Counted from the first letter of the stretch, positions 46,301 to 59,919 are shown. The stretch is 64,000 nucleotides of DNA from Polytrichum commune (GCA_950295325.1 OX485807.1:7901001-7965000), one strand, 5' to 3'. Numbers and translations are program-made. Notes: generated by a model from the sequence alone, not told the origin.

Positions 46301-49168
46301 TACAGTGCCTGCAAGCCAGTTGAATCTTTAATCAATATTTGATGTTAACCCCTAAGGGTCCACGCCCAATTTCCCTCGAATCTGCCCAAAAAATGTGACC
46401 TCAATTTAAGCAACCGTAATTGTTAGATGTAAAGTTATTTTGACAAATCAAATTATACTGATGTTTACAAGTTAGTGGTGACTACTCAGTTTAAATTTTA
46501 AGTGTTGAAAGCCTTCTTATGTAGGACATTATATAAGGAATGTCAATAGTGGTCTTGAAGGGGCAATAATTCAAGACTTCAATCAGGGTTGGTTTTTTGA
46601 CCGAACCTCCACTCAAATCATCTCCAAATGACAAATGTTACCCTCGTTCAAAAGAGGGGCAATAAACCTACTCAATCCAACTCACAAATCTTGAAACCAT
46701 TATGTTTTGGGAAGCTTTGCAATTTGAGGCAACAATGCCACAACTATGCACCTTCCACATGGATTTACACCCACCAACACATGTCCAACCAAAAATTCCA
46801 ACGGTAGATGATTAGAATATGCTACGTTTGGGTGTCATGCAAATTTCCAAATTAATTGGGAATCAATTGCACATAGGAATCAACAAAAAAAACATGTTTA
46901 GGATATGCTATCCTTAAACTGCAAAGGTGACAAATATCAAATAGGCGTTTATGGACCGGTCTTATTGTAAACTAGTTGAGAACAAACCCTCATATTTGAA
47001 TTAATCCAAAAATAATTAACTTTGTTGAATCAAATTTATCCACGTGGCAAGACATAGCAGACCTGAACATGAACAAGGGGAGTACACTAAATATGATATT
47101 TAGTGTCATATGGTATTTAATGTCAATATGGTAATTTTTTGGATGACACTTCTTATGAATAAGTGAACAAATATTGTCATGGATGATACATGAGTTCATC
47201 CATTGGCCAAATCCCTACTTCTCTTGTTAGCAACTTGTGATGAAAATATTGTTATGGATGATTGGAATTCGGATGAAAAAACACTTGGTAAGTGACAACA
47301 CTTGCAACAGTATAAATCTCAAATCCCCCAAAATTTCTACAATGAATGACAAATAACGTTGGGTTAACATTTCGTGTTGGTGACACTATACAGCAGTTTA
47401 CAATTAGTGACACTGAATATCATATTTAGTGCAGTTGCAACATTGGAGACACCATCCGAACTGATGTCAAAGGGATCAGAACGAACTGCTCATGACGACC
47501 AAGTTATGGTTGCGTAGGACACTAAAGGTTAAAACTGAGAAATTTAGGGGTGTTAATATACAGTGTGGAGCTGTTGGCCCCGCCCACGTCTTAATTTGCA
47601 GAGATATATAAGCACATCAGTCTACAGACGGTAGGTTCGTGTGCCGGCCATCTCATGAACAGAAGATCGTGGTGTAGTCGAAGGCTTAGAAAATTAACTC
47701 CCCTTCACCCCTTGCCTCTCACAACTGACAATCAATATTGGGCCTCAGTTGTTGGATGTCAGCCTGAATCTGGTGTTGCTGGCGAATAAACAAACATGGC
47801 TGTCTTCGCCAGAGCCACATAACGTGATCATTACATTTCAGGCCCCACACAACCCACTATGACAACTGAGCATGAATCTCATGTGGGAGACTTCAACACG
47901 AGCTCTGATTAAGGTGAGCGGATCTGAAACAGGCACTCTTAGCTGTGCACCCATTTCTTGTCAGATGTGAAACACGCACTTAGTAGTGCGAGATCAATGA
48001 TCGGCGAGAACCGACAGTTAGTTAATTACAGATGAACCAGTTGAGTTTGAGAAATAACTGGTTGAAGTTCAAGACTTCAGGAGAATTACCGATCACTTTG
48101 AAGGAATTTATGGACTATACCTCAAATGAATATAGGAAAACCGAAGGATGTCAACATGTAACCGGTTGGACCTGGAAGCACTAGGATCTCAATAGATTAT
48201 GCCCAAATTTCTCCCCGATGAGTGTGTGAGATGATGTGCTAGCTAGTAATCCAAGTCATGTTCGTAGCCCCAGGATTTTCCACATAAATTTGTAGGCCGA
48301 CGTACCTGTTATCAGGTCCCCAGTAGTTGTCCAACCTGGCAGCATAGAGGCGTTGGGTGGCGTTCCCTCCCTTCGCAGTATCCACCATGCGGAAGAACTC
48401 CTCGGTGCTGTTCCAGTAATGACCAAGTCTGTCCAAAGGGAAGTCGATTCTCCAAGTGGAGCCCTGGAATGGCTCGCAGAAAACATCAGGCACACTCGTC
48501 TCCGTGGGTATGATGAACACCCGTTGCGTGAGAACTGCGTGCAGGAAGGACGATGTCATGTGGATGAGCTTGTTCCCTAACCCATTCCTCGCAGTGGCGA
48601 ACATAAACTTACACCCAGTGCTCTCACTCCGATCCACGAAGTATTTCGTCAGGTTTCCCGCGGCCAACCTGCACACTCTGTGCATGTTGGAGTATTCGCG
48701 CAACACCATGTCCCACTGTGCGTTTGACTTCACTCCTTTACCCAGTTGCTCATATAAAAGCGGCAGCTGCTCCCTGCTCTTGCAAGTATAGGCGGCCCTC
48801 CACGCCTGGAGATTCAGGTCTGTGTTTTCGGAGACATGAGCAGATGTTGATGATGATGATGATTTTAAGGCGTTTTCGGTAACCTCCCGAATAGAGTCGA
48901 GAAGGTGCTGGACGGCAGGGTCGATGTTGAGGTCTGTTCGAGAGGGATTAAACAGCGGCGAAGAAGGAGTTGCGTGCCGAGGTGAAGCCGACTTGGTCGG
49001 CTTCGTACTGGATGCGTAGGAAGATATAAACGATGTGCTGAACAGAGGCGCATCGATGTTCATCACCAAAGAAACGGCCAAGAGAATAGCGAACAAGGAG
49101 ATGGCAATGATCTTCACTGAGCTTCCTGGCGTCCATGTTACCTGACAGTCTGCGCCGGTTTTCTTCAT
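43355..49168 (-). CDS. GT37 (xyloglucan-type) fucosyltransferase, 3 exons, 578 aa
   Basis: Exons (minus) are 49168-48306, 45376-45157 and 44008-43355. They total 1737 nt with the frame intact across introns of about 2.9 and 1.1 kb. It looks like a type II Golgi membrane protein: a short basic N-terminus, one membrane segment (IIAISLFAILLAVSLVMNI), then a Ser/Thr/Pro-rich stem. Family blocks are ARNGLGNKLIHMTSSFLHAV, VFCEPFQGSTW, then in exon 3 VGFQVRF, the GDP-fucose-binding-like region SNVLFVTGASTFGALAQVYG with PWYI, and CFQGGNPRYNC near the end. Plant members add fucose to xyloglucan or arabinogalactan side chains; the acceptor here cannot be told. Exon 1 ends at CAG/GTACGT rather than running on to the stop 70 nt later. 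The gene seems intact despite transposons in intron 1. Confidence 0.9.
45584..45737. mobile_element. short MITE in fucosyltransferase intron 1
   Basis: About 155 bp with ends CTACACTATTTATGGTATTT and an inverted partner CTACATTATGATATTTAGAG. These resemble family-A ends. The interior is different. Confidence 0.5.
47083..47434 (+). mobile_element. family-A MITE in fucosyltransferase intron 1
   Basis: About 350 bp from TACACTAAATATGATATTTA to ATCATATTTAGTGCAG, the best-preserved copy of the family in this window. It lies antisense to the gene. Confidence 0.85.
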
Positions 49169-49184
49169 TGGAGTAGCTAGCTAA

Positions 49185-49700
49185 ATTGGAGGAGAAGTTC
49201 CTCGTTCAATGGATTCAAGGCTTGCTACTACTTACAAGGAGGAGGGATGAAAGATAAACGTGACGGGTAGGTAATGTCAAAATCTTTCTGCATCAGAAAA
49301 AAGCTTTAAGAAGCACGAACTAGTTGAGAATGGATCGTCTCAAGGAACAGAGGGTGACCATGACAACATTTACAATTCATTCCAGTTCATGAAGGCTACT
49401 CTGAGTATTCCCTTGCAGCCTATAGTATGGAGGAGGAATCTGGGCTAGAGGTGGCTAAATTCCTCGCTCAATGCATTTTCTGTTGTACCAAGGAAAAGAT
49501 TTGCTTACAAGGAGGAGGGATGAAAAATAGACATCATGATGAAGATTGTCAAAAATCGTCTGCATCAGAATTAAAAGTCATAAGAAGCATCAGACTTAAG
49601 AATGGATCATCTCAAGGAACACAGCGGACCATGGCAACATTCACAATTCTTTCCAGTTTAAAGGAGGTCACCCAGAGTAGTCTTTCCTTACAGTCGAAAA
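49185..49700. repeat. imperfect tandem duplication upstream of the fucosyltransferase
   Basis: Two copies of about 240-260 bp (roughly 49190-49420 and 49440-49700) share ACAAGGAGGAGGGATGAAA, TCTGCATCAGAA, AGAATGGATC(G/A)TCTCAAGG and CATTCACAATTC-like blocks in the same order. They begin directly upstream of the start codon, so promoter and leader elements may be doubled. Confidence 0.8.
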
Positions 49701-50096
49701 GATGAAGAAGGAATCAGCTGGGCTAGAGGTTGACACTCTTCTCTGCAAGGTATCCAAGTTCAGGGCCCGATGACATAAATTCAGCAGGACAACCATAGCT
49801 CCTGAGTTGTGAGCTGGGACAAGAAGTGCTGATCCTGCATAGGGGATATTCACCCCATCCCTCGAGCTCCGCTCAACACAATTCCGCCTCCTGCGGCCTT
49901 TGAATCTCACTACCTAACTTGTCAACTTCTATCTGCTCATCACTGTTTACTATACGGAAACCAAAGAGGTAGGATCAACCCTTACGATTCCATGCTGCTT
50001 ATCACGGCCTGTGCAAACCCTACTCCACCTCATAAGTTGTGGAAACCAACCTTTCACAACCCCGACGTTGCATGTGTGTTGATGTGAGCTAGTAGC

Positions 50097-50097
<1 letters not shown>

Positions 50098-50149
<52 letters not shown>
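50098..50149. repeat. (CT)n microsatellite
   Basis: An uninterrupted CT dinucleotide run of about 26 units. Confidence 0.95.
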
Positions 50150-50152
<3 letters not shown>

Positions 50153-50976
50153 GAAGATGACAACAGCTACCCGGTCGGTCTGTCGGTCAACCGTTTCTAG
50201 CCCCAAGTCGCCCATCTACCAGTCCGCTCACAACGAGCCTACAACGAACACGTAGAATGTTTTCTTCACAAATTATAACCAAGGTACGACGACACTCTTT
50301 ACATCTACATTCTGAAATGAAGAGACGTGGTACTTTCTCGAATATTCTAACCACTTTATATCTGCTAGTGCATCTCCATGAGACTCTCACACCATTCATG
50401 CTCGTACACAAAATGATTGTAATCATCTGCTACAACTATCTTCTGTATGTTTATATTCTTTTCTATGCAGCTTTCCAAAGGGATAACTCCAAATTCAGTT
50501 CATGCAGCAAATTCATCCGGCGCCCACTGCCAACGCAAAAAGAGGAAAGCAGAAATTAGGAGCAACTACATACATAATGAAGGTAACTTTACGTATAACA
50601 TTGTATGGCCCTTTATGCATCAATGTAGTCATCACCAGGATGCTAGTAAAAAAACAAATTGTGCAAAATTCAGGCCGACGGAAGAAGTGGGCCGCAACAT
50701 TGAAAGCGCAATCGTGCAGCAGCACTTGACTCGTAACGCATGATGCACCCGGCCCCCCGATTCAAGCTCACTTTCTTATCGCATCAGAAGATCCAACACA
50801 TGATGTTACCATTATAAATAATGCTCCAACACCACAACATGATGAGATTTTCCCCTCCTCATCACTCTGCAATCGCATGATCCATGCATGAGTGCCTAAC
50901 GGACACAGAGAAACATGTGCACGTCGCATAACTGCGAATGCGTGGAGTCGTCGAGGCATCACTAGGTAGGAGGTAG
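50150..50976. other. intergenic, nothing recognised
   Basis: Several overlapping 60-100 codon frames are present, none with a recognisable domain or splice support. Confidence 0.3.
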
Positions 50977-51352
50977 TACACTAAATATGTTATTATAGTG
51001 TCATATGGTATTTAACGTCACTGTGGTAACTTCTCGGAGGACACGTCTTATGGAAAAGTAAACAAATATTGTCATGGCTGATGGATGAGTTCATCCATGG
51101 GCCAAAACCCTACCTTCTCTTGTCAACAACTTGTGATGAAATATTGTCATGGATGATTGAAATTCGGATGAAAATCCACTTGGTGAGTGACAATAATTGC
51201 AACAATGTAAATCTATAATCCCCCAAAATTTACAAGGAATGACAAATAATGTTGGGTTAACATTTAGTGTTGGTGACACTATACCGGGTCTTACAATCAG
51301 TATTGATCAAGACATTTAGAATTGTTGACACTAAATATGATATTTAGTGTAG
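50977..51352 (+). mobile_element. family-A MITE
   Basis: About 376 bp from TACACTAAATATGTTATTAT to GATATTTAGTGTAG. It is full-length, with the same internal blocks as the copies at 28949 and 47083. Confidence 0.85.
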
Positions 51353-51584
51353 GTACCTAGAATCTTTTGTGTACTTCACCTCCGGAGTATGTATGGATGT
51401 ATGTGAATAGCCTTATGGTTGTTCGTACTGCGCCTAGCCTAGGGATTGTTGTTTGTAGAAAATGTTAACATCTAAATCGGGGTCAAGGACCCCGAATTTG
51501 AGAGGCTTTTGAGGTGAGTTTAGGATGAATCGACAATAAATCTTTAGTAATTAAGGTGGATTTCTATTAACAACCCCAATGGTA

Positions 51585-52750
51585 GGTGATAGGTGTCAGG
51601 AAATGAGTTCATTATGGGGGACATTAAAGTTCCCCCCACGAACTTATAGTGGAGGTAGACTTGGGCAAGGGCAGCCGCTCGTCCAGAAATTCCAGATTTT
51701 TTGGACCCGACCGAAAATTGTTGCCAGCCCGCTCGACTTCGAAAAAACCACTGCCCTTGCATTCTTGAAGCCCACTTATCCACAAATCCCATATTGAGTG
51801 CACTTCACCTTCAAGGTCCCAAATCCAATATATATGTTCATTTTCATTGAGTAAATAAGTAATTGATTGGGATCTCATTTTCAAAATGAAACCGCCAATA
51901 AAACATGTAAATAACTTGGAAGTCAAAAATATTATAAAACCCTCATTAGCACCGAGGTTATGATTTTTGTGACTTGCCATTGAAAGGGTCTTTGTCATTC
52001 TTAAAATGGAACTAAATTTTGTTGTTTTATTTTTAGTATGTTCAGTATAATAGTCGATTTAATACCTTCTACTTTCACAAAGTATTCATATAATTTAAAC
52101 TAATTAAGTGTGATTAAATGTATTTAAGTCTAATTAATCTTGATTAATTCTAATTAAGCCCAATTAAATCAGAAAGTATGCTTACCAATTGAATTAAGCC
52201 TTATTAATGATAAAATATACTTACTGGAATTAATCATGATTAATTCATGAACTTTCTGATTTAATTGGTCTTAATTAGGATTAATCATAATTAACTAGAC
52301 TTAATTACATTCAATCACACTTACTTAGTTTAAATGCATATGAAAACTTTGTGAAAGTAGAAGGTATTAAATAAAATATTATAATATTAAAAATGTTAAA
52401 TTTAAACCATTAATTTGAGTTCCATTTTAGAATGACAAAGGCCTTTGCAATGGCAAGTCACAAAAATCATAACCTCGGTGCTAATGAGGGTTTTATAATA
52501 TTTTTGACTTCCTAGTTATTTACATGTTTTATTGGCAGTTTCATTTTGAAAATGAATGCAAGGGCAATGGTTTTTTCAAAGTCGGACGGGCGGTCAACAA
52601 TTTTCGGTCAGGTCCAAAAAATCTAGGATTTTTGGCCGGGCGGTTGCCCCTGCCTGAATCTACCTCTACTATAAGTTCATGAAGGGAGCTTTAACATACC
52701 CCGTTCATTATCTTACATCTCGGGATGTATGTAAAGTTTCGTGACACCTA
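51585..52750. repeat. 1.1-kb near-perfect foldback palindrome
   Basis: The two halves are reverse complements over about 550 bp each, centred near 52170. Paired landmarks include AACTTATAGTGGAGGTAGA (51640) with TCTACCTCTACTATAAGTT (52660), and AACCTCGGTGCTAATGAGGG (52481) with CCCTCATTAGCACCGAGGTT (51941). Others are ACATGTTTTATTGGC (52522) and its complement near 51892. Arms are over 90 percent matching by eye and the AT-rich centre also pairs. No transposase frame is present. It could be a Foldback-type element or a hairpin RNA source. Confidence 0.9.
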
Positions 52751-53575
52751 AGTTATTAGAGGGAGGGGTGAAAACGTAGAAAAACATTGTATAGTTTGTC
52801 GATTTTTATTATTAGCCAAAAGGATTCCTAGTTTGGGGTCATACAACATGATATAGGCTAATGGAACCCAGTTGAAATGAATTGACAACAAACTTGGGAA
52901 GTGCAAGTTTTATCCCCACCCCCATCCTTTATCCCCGAGCAGTAGGTGTTGTGAAGCGAAATCCTCAAGATATCATGGGCAAGGAATTTGTGGCAACCAT
53001 GCATAGGGGGTGGCAACTCTCCTCTTTAACACAACACATTGTTTGAAACACTTCTAATGTTGCTAATGGACTTTCTATTTTGTATTTTACAAAGAGGAGC
53101 AACGTGTTTGGAACGAAGACATTGCACATGCATGGAGATCCATTGAAACTATTTGTGAATGTTTGATGAAAGGTTTACACTCTTGAATGCAACTTGTAGA
53201 ACCAGTTAGAGAAAAAAAAATTCCGAAAGCAAGGGTCATCAATCAAACCTCTAGATATTTATTTTCACTTCTACAAAACTTTTAGAAACTCTTATAATTT
53301 GTAATCCTAATTTAAATGCAAATAATAATGACATTACATTATTCAACCTTGTTAGCATGTGTGATGGGCCCATGTATATGGATGAGAATATTGCTAGTTT
53401 TATCCCAATTAATTACAATCTTAGCCTGAATGTGGGTAATGGCCCTTGTGTGGGAACAAGCAACTATGGCCAAGGAGCCACCAATGTCAAAAGTAACCGG
53501 TTATAGAGATTCATGGCTAGGCTCATCCTTTGCATGTAGGGATCCTAGTGCCTTTTGGCGGACAACTACACTAAA
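52751..53575. other. intergenic, nothing recognised
   Basis: AT-rich, with no gene or clear repeat. Confidence 0.3.
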
Positions 53576-54042
53576 AAGGATATTCAGTGTTTGAATATAT
53601 CAAATGTTGTTACCACCCTACCCAGCTCAACAACATTTTTCAATTCCTTGGCAACTATTGCTATTCCCTACTGCCACCTCCCTTCTCCTTTTATCATTGT
53701 TAAATTTTTTTCATATCCTCACTAACACTAAATTCAATTATGTAACTTCCACATATTATCATAATTGACATTTAGTGTACGAGTTTACATTTAATGTTAC
53801 TTACTTTCATAGGGTTATTGACATTTGGTGTATGCGTTCATATCTGGTGTATCAAAATAAATATCATTTTAGTGTAGTGGCATCACAAGTTGCTCACAAG
53901 AGAAAATAGGGTTTTGACCAATGGATGAACTCATCCATCATCCATGGCAGTAATTGTGACCTTATTCATAAGAAGTGTCATCCAGAAAATTACCATAGGG
54001 ACACTAAATACCATACGATACTAAATAACATATTTAGTATAG
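53576..54042. mobile_element. family-B MITE joining two end types
   Basis: The left part (53576-53850) matches the left end of the Harbinger-like element at 25376. The right part (about 53880-54042) is the reverse complement of the family-A left end (TCATCCATCATCCATGGCAG, ATTACCATAGGGACAC, AACATATTTAGTATAG). It links families A and B as derivatives of one autonomous element. Confidence 0.75.
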
Positions 54043-55062
54043 TTTTCGTATTCAAATTTGCATTTGGATAAATGCATGTAATGAGTTACTATAGCGAGTT
54101 AGATGATGTACCAAAGTATGTTTGGCTTGGTAGTTTTCATATTCAACTTTGTGTCTTGATATATGTAAGATATGTAAGTGTTATTTGGTTTTGTTTCAAG
54201 TTCTCCAAGTTCTACAAATTACACTTACATAAAAAAATATTGTGTTGCATTTGCAAATCTACGATGAAACACCTGCAAAAATCGGATTATACCATCGCAT
54301 GTGACATTGCTTGCCCCTAGTATTTGTTGTTCACCTTGTCCCACATGCAAGATTATAATATTGGACTATATGGCAATTCAATAAATTAAAATTAAGGACA
54401 CCAAGGTAACTGCATGTCATAATACAAAGAAAGTCACAGGCACCTTCACTTACGTGTAACCACAAAATAGTTTGACATTGGAGATCAAATAATAACACTC
54501 TAGCTAGACTTAAAATATGCATAATGCGTTTAGGCATTTTTATAAACCAAATCATTCATAACCCTCAATTCTCAAACTGTGAAGACAAATTGACTCCGAA
54601 GATGAAGTCAAGGCACCACCACTTTCATCATCGGCTTGGAAGCCTTCCAACTACATGATGGATCAATTAAGTTGTAGCTACTCACCCTTAATGACTGTTG
54701 GGAACAACTACACCATGAAATATTATAAGAGATTTATTCATTGACATCTTTGAAAACACGAACACAATTGTGCAACAAATTGGATTACATGTCTTCAAAA
54801 TCGTAATTTTAATCCTTAAAACATAATCCCTTGCGCTTAAAGCCAACACTATCCGTACATGTACTTCACAACTCCAAAAAAAAAACTCTTTTTATGCATA
54901 CTTTTGCATGACTCTTGAAAGTGTTGATGAAGTTACCATTGTCTCAAGATTTATGAAATGCTTCTACTTCTTTTGTTGGTTGCACAACATATAAACAATG
55001 TGTGTTAAATTTGCAAAGCAATAATGTTTTACAACAACAACAAAAATTGATTAATTGGAGGA

Positions 55063-55093
<31 letters not shown>

Positions 55094-58000
55094 AGTATTT
55101 CAAGGGAAATGGAGATTAATGTGCAAGAATGAAAGCATCGGAGCATCCGAGAACAATATCCTCAATTGGTAGTCATTAACTTGTTCATGAGAATATTAAA
55201 ACAAGAGAGATTAACGTATAAATTCAATCAAACTGCACTTCTCTTCATAGCTAAATTACACAAATACGTATTTTTCTTCCACCTCAACTTATATCATTAC
55301 ATTATCAATACACATACATTTTGCACCCGATTGTGTAATGATGGTGTAATGATATAAGATTGTCATTCAAAAGCATGTATTATTCATAAACAATGTTGAC
55401 ATTATGGATGTAATGTTTTGCAAATTTGATATACAAACATGTTTAATCAATTGTGAACTTGTTACTAGATTAATCATAATCAATATGATAAAATTTCTAA
55501 TATCAATAGAATAGTTATCCAAAAATATTACGCATATAATTCACATCCAAATATATATTGATTGTGTAGAATTCTATAATGATACAAGTGTACTTGACTA
55601 GCTCTACTTGCTCCTCGGGTTGACCGTATCGTAATGACTAAGATAATCATCCGGACTAGATGATTAGAATTACTAACTCTACTAGTGATCCGCTAACATT
55701 CTTCTTTTAAGTACCCAATTGTGGCTTTCGTCTTGTTGATGACCGGATGCCTTCGAGAAGCTCCTCTACCTTGTATCTCTAGTGATGAATCCTTTCATAC
55801 CGTTTGAAGGGTCTCTTGTCTTGATATCTCTTCAAGTGGTTCTCTTTTAATCTTGTTCTTAATCCTTGATTAGCTAGCTTCCTTCGTGTTGTAGAGGTCT
55901 TCATGTGTCGTAGTTGTCCCTTTTAACTCAAGGGTTACTTCTTGTACTTGAGATCATAACTACTTCTTCATATGTGTCAAATGTCTTCATATGTCGTAAT
56001 TGTCTTCTTCTCTTCTTTTGGGTTTTCAATTGTAGTGATAGAAATCTCCTATATTTAATTCATATCAAGTTCCTTCTCCTAATTTTCTTGTGCTAGGCAC
56101 CAAGTACCCCCGGATCCTTGGTATCGTTGGAGTCTCAAGTAACTCTACTACGCTAAGTATCTTCTTTGGGTAACTAGGTAACTTTCTTTAATTAGTCAAG
56201 TAATTGTCTTCTAATGTCCAAGTATCTTTCTTCAATTACTCAAGAAACCTCTCTTGAGTAACTTTCTTCGAGTATCCTAATGGTCGTAAGTTTCTTCAAG
56301 TCGCCGAGTACCGAGTAACAAGTAACTTTTTCTTCAAGTGACAAGTATCCACGTAACACGTAACTTTCTTCAAGTATTCAAATAATCTTCTTCAAGTGGC
56401 CAAGCGACCGTCTTCATTGTATCCAAACAACCTTCTACAAGTGTCCAAGTGTCCTTCTTCAATTGGCCAAGCAACCATTTCGCGCTTCTTTCCAATACTC
56501 TTTCTTCTTTCTAGTTCTCGAATTGTCAATCCTATAACAAATTATGGATTCGCCACTATCTCATATGCAATTTTTTTAGCACAGTTGTAATATATTTTAG
56601 TTACATATGTAATTAGACAATGCATGTTTTTAGTACAGCCACATTATAATTTAGTTTGGTCTATAATTAGAGTTGTATATTTTTAGCTCAATCACACCAC
56701 ATCTCAATATCGGTTATAATCAGACACAATATACTTTTAGCACACACACATATATATATATATATATAATTGGATGTATTGTATTTTTAGCATACTCCTA
56801 ATATAACCAATTAATGGTTAAAGTAATATCATCATGTAATCAAATCAAAGTGAATAAAGAACTCATCGCATTTCATTCATTGTTCATAACTAACCATATT
56901 ATATTCCAAAGATATTAAAGTTGTGATTCATTAACTTCTTAGATATTGTAAGGTATATAAAGTTCATTGATACTTAGTGATAGCTGCTTATATTGTAGAA
57001 TAATAACATACTTGTAATTGAAATGATTTGATCACGGGGTTCTTCCAAATTATCAATTACCAAGCAACTTTCTTGTATTAAGATAATTATGAGATAGGAA
57101 GAACGAGAAGAATTATGTGAAGGTTAGTTTTCATGCAATAGTTGTCCGCATACAATTTTGCATTCATCACCTCTCTTTCTCTTTCTATTTTATAGTTGCC
57201 TTGTATATCAACCAATCTTCTCAAATCTATAATCTCTCAATTTCAATTGTTAACACTCATACGTAGAACCTTTCAAGTCTCACTTATTTTTGTAATAATC
57301 ACTTCGACGTAACTCCTATCCACTTTTGTGTCTATTCTCACCTCATGTGAGTATCTATGATCTCTCAACACTTACATAATTGCATTTCATGACCTTACAA
57401 TTCTCTCGTCATATGTTTGACTTCAAAAGCCACTCCTTACATAATTGCCTCTTAATTTCTATGTGAAGTTTTCCAAATCAATTTGCTACATAAGCTACAT
57501 CTTTTTAACTTATGTATCTATCTCACTTCATGTGAATTGCTATAAAACATCTCAAGTTGCATTCACAATTTCTCAACTTAACTATGCCTAAGCTAAAATT
57601 TTACTTTGTCTCTACCTTGGATAACTATGAAGAAGGCTGAGCTTGAAGCTTGTACATTCCAAAATGGTAAAGATACAAAGGACCTAGCTCTCGTGTAGCC
57701 TCCTGTTGTGAACAAGGTAAGGTATTTTATTTCTAAGCCTAACTCTATATATAGTGAAAAGAGGTGCCTAACACGTGTCCCTCTCTTATATTACCTTATT
57801 TTACTATTTTTCTAAGAAGATGAAGTTAACTCTTCCAGATTCCTCAAAGAAGGCACATATAATCCTCATCTTCTTTTACATTCAAGATGTATCAGATTAT
57901 GTTCTAAAATCTACCTTTCACTATCTAGGTTTTGAGGGCTTTCCAAGGATAACCCAAGAAGTCATTCCTTGGCCCTTGCTTACTTCCACCTCCGGTTGCT

Positions 58001-58955
58001 CACCTATGTGGCCTAGGTGAGTATCAATCACCATAGGGTTCCCTAATCCTAAGTGGCTTGCTAGGTGGCTTACTAATTAATCAAATGATCTCACTAGTAT
58101 TTACATGCCTCCTACATAGTCTACTAGTCTAAATTAGCTTACTCATTGCGGCCAATCAACTTTGCCGATTAGGTTCAAGTCTCCGCCCCCCTCCCTTAAA
58201 GCTTATTACATAATGCTTCTCATGTGGCGATTACGGTGATTCTCCCCTTTTGTCGTTGAGATGGTGGTGAACATTTACCCTCCCCAGTGAATAGATCTTG
58301 TCCTCACACAATCTCTTATCTGTCTCACTCTTGCAGGCAACTTGGAAGTTGCATAAAGTTGATATGTGCGCATTTGCCATTCCACGTGATTTTCTTGACC
58401 CTCAGCCCGTGTGTTTGCACATAATTGGTATGTGGCTTAATTGGCATGATATCCCTTGAAAACTCCTCCGAGCTAATTTCTAGGAAATCTTGGAAATAAT
58501 ATGACGGAGCCATCTGAACCGTCCAGAAAATGGGTTAAAACGGCCCGTGATATATACTCCTCGCCATGTGAATAATCGAAATACTCCTCGCCTGTGATAT
58601 ATACGACCTGTGACATATACGGCACGTGATATATCACCTTTAAATATAATATATGGGGTTGAGATCCTAGTGCTTGCAAGACTAATATACCGGGTATCTG
58701 GTGACCCTGGCGCTGCGCCGAGCTCTCTGTGACTGCTCCGCTCCGAGCTCTGCTTGGCCGCCTTGCTGGCTCCTTCTGTTGCCCCAACCGGTTCGTCTGT
58801 AATTAGCGGCCGGTTTTTCTTTAACTGGCTGTCGGAACCTGTCAACTGAACTGGTTCATGTGTAACTAATCTGCCACTTATTTTCCAACTCAACCTGAAC
58901 CGGTTCATCTGTAACTAATCTGCCGGTTCTGCTTGACGTTGAAAAACAACTCTTA
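54043..58955. other. AT-rich, gene-free stretch with simple repeats
   Basis: No gene is supported. There is an (AT)n(AG)n run at about 55063-55093 and an (AT)n run at 56748-56769. At 56150-56480 there are irregular repeats of CAAGTAACTTTCTTC-like units. At 58535-58640, TGTGATATATAC and CTCCTCGCC are repeated. At 58790-58935, CCGGTT with TCTGTAACTAATCTGCC is repeated two to three times. Confidence 0.5.
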
Positions 58956-59681
58956 GGGCCACTTCACACACGAGCCAAGAGCCGTGACCTTTGAATTGTG
59001 AGAGCCCAAAAGAAAGTGTCCAAAGGCCGTCCCAACACACCTCCAACATCATGTAGTGTGGTCACGGACCCTCAAGTGTAGTGTGAAGTCATATATGACC
59101 GGGCCCTCAATCAAATGCTATTTCAATGAATTTCTAATCATGCAGATTCTCACGCTTGATAAAATAGAATAAATCAACGGTTGTGAGCATTCGGAGTGCC
59201 ATGGTCTCCCGGTTTTGTATTAGGCCTACCTCCAAGAGGTGTTTTTTGAGAATAGTCCAAGTGACCATGAAACACGATCCATTCGATGCCATGTAGGAAT
59301 CCATGTGGACTTTACATCAGAGCCCTACGTTGGGTGCCCATACCCATGCCCATGCCCATACCCACCCATGCCCATGGGTTTTGGGTTTTGGGTGGGCATG
59401 GGTGCAATATTATTGTTCATGGGTGGGCATGGGTGCGCACATGTCATGCTATGGGTGGGCATGGGTGGGCATAGGTCACTGCTGATGGGCATGGTCTGGG
59501 TATGGGTGCAATTAAAAAGGAAAATGTTGGGCTCTGCTTTACATCCATCGTGCAGCCACATACTCCGTTGGTTCCTCAAGCGTAGTGTGAAGCGAACTTG
59601 GACCGGCTCCGCCCTTTCCACCAATGAGAGTGCTTGAAGTGTAATGGTCCCGGGCTCTCAGTCTCGTGTGTGAAGTGGCCC
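58956..59681. mobile_element. GGGCCACTTC-family TIR element with TTA target duplication
   Basis: The left end GGGCCACTTCACACACGAG and the right end CTCGTGTGTGAAGTGGCCC are perfect inverted repeats of 19 bp. Both are flanked by TTA (58953-58955 and 59682-59684). Length is 726 bp. An internal minisatellite at 59335-59510 is built on CCCATGCCCATACC and GGGTGGGCATGGGTG. No transposase. TTA duplication and ends fit a PIF/Harbinger MITE. Confidence 0.9.
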
Positions 59682-59919
59682 TTAGCGACCTCGTGCGCGC
59701 CGATGCTCCGCCGCACCGTTGTCAACCTTCAATCAATCTAAGTTATAACAAGTGATTCGGAGGTCTGGACGTTACCCAACTCCAGCTACCCCCCAGCCAG
59801 CTTCCGCCTTCACAAACGTGGGGTTACTGGATCCCAACAGGTTTCCTGAAGTTACTTTACAGTCTGTGAGGACTAAAGTTATTTACCACTACGTAGCATT
59901 TGTCAGCATCATTCAGATC
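59682..59919. other. short spacer, nothing recognised
   Basis: No supported feature. Confidence 0.3.

Noticed and set aside
59239-59637. 132-codon plus-strand open frame rich in His/Gly/Trp/Met
   Set aside because: It is created by the GGGTGGGCATGGGTG minisatellite inside a TIR element.
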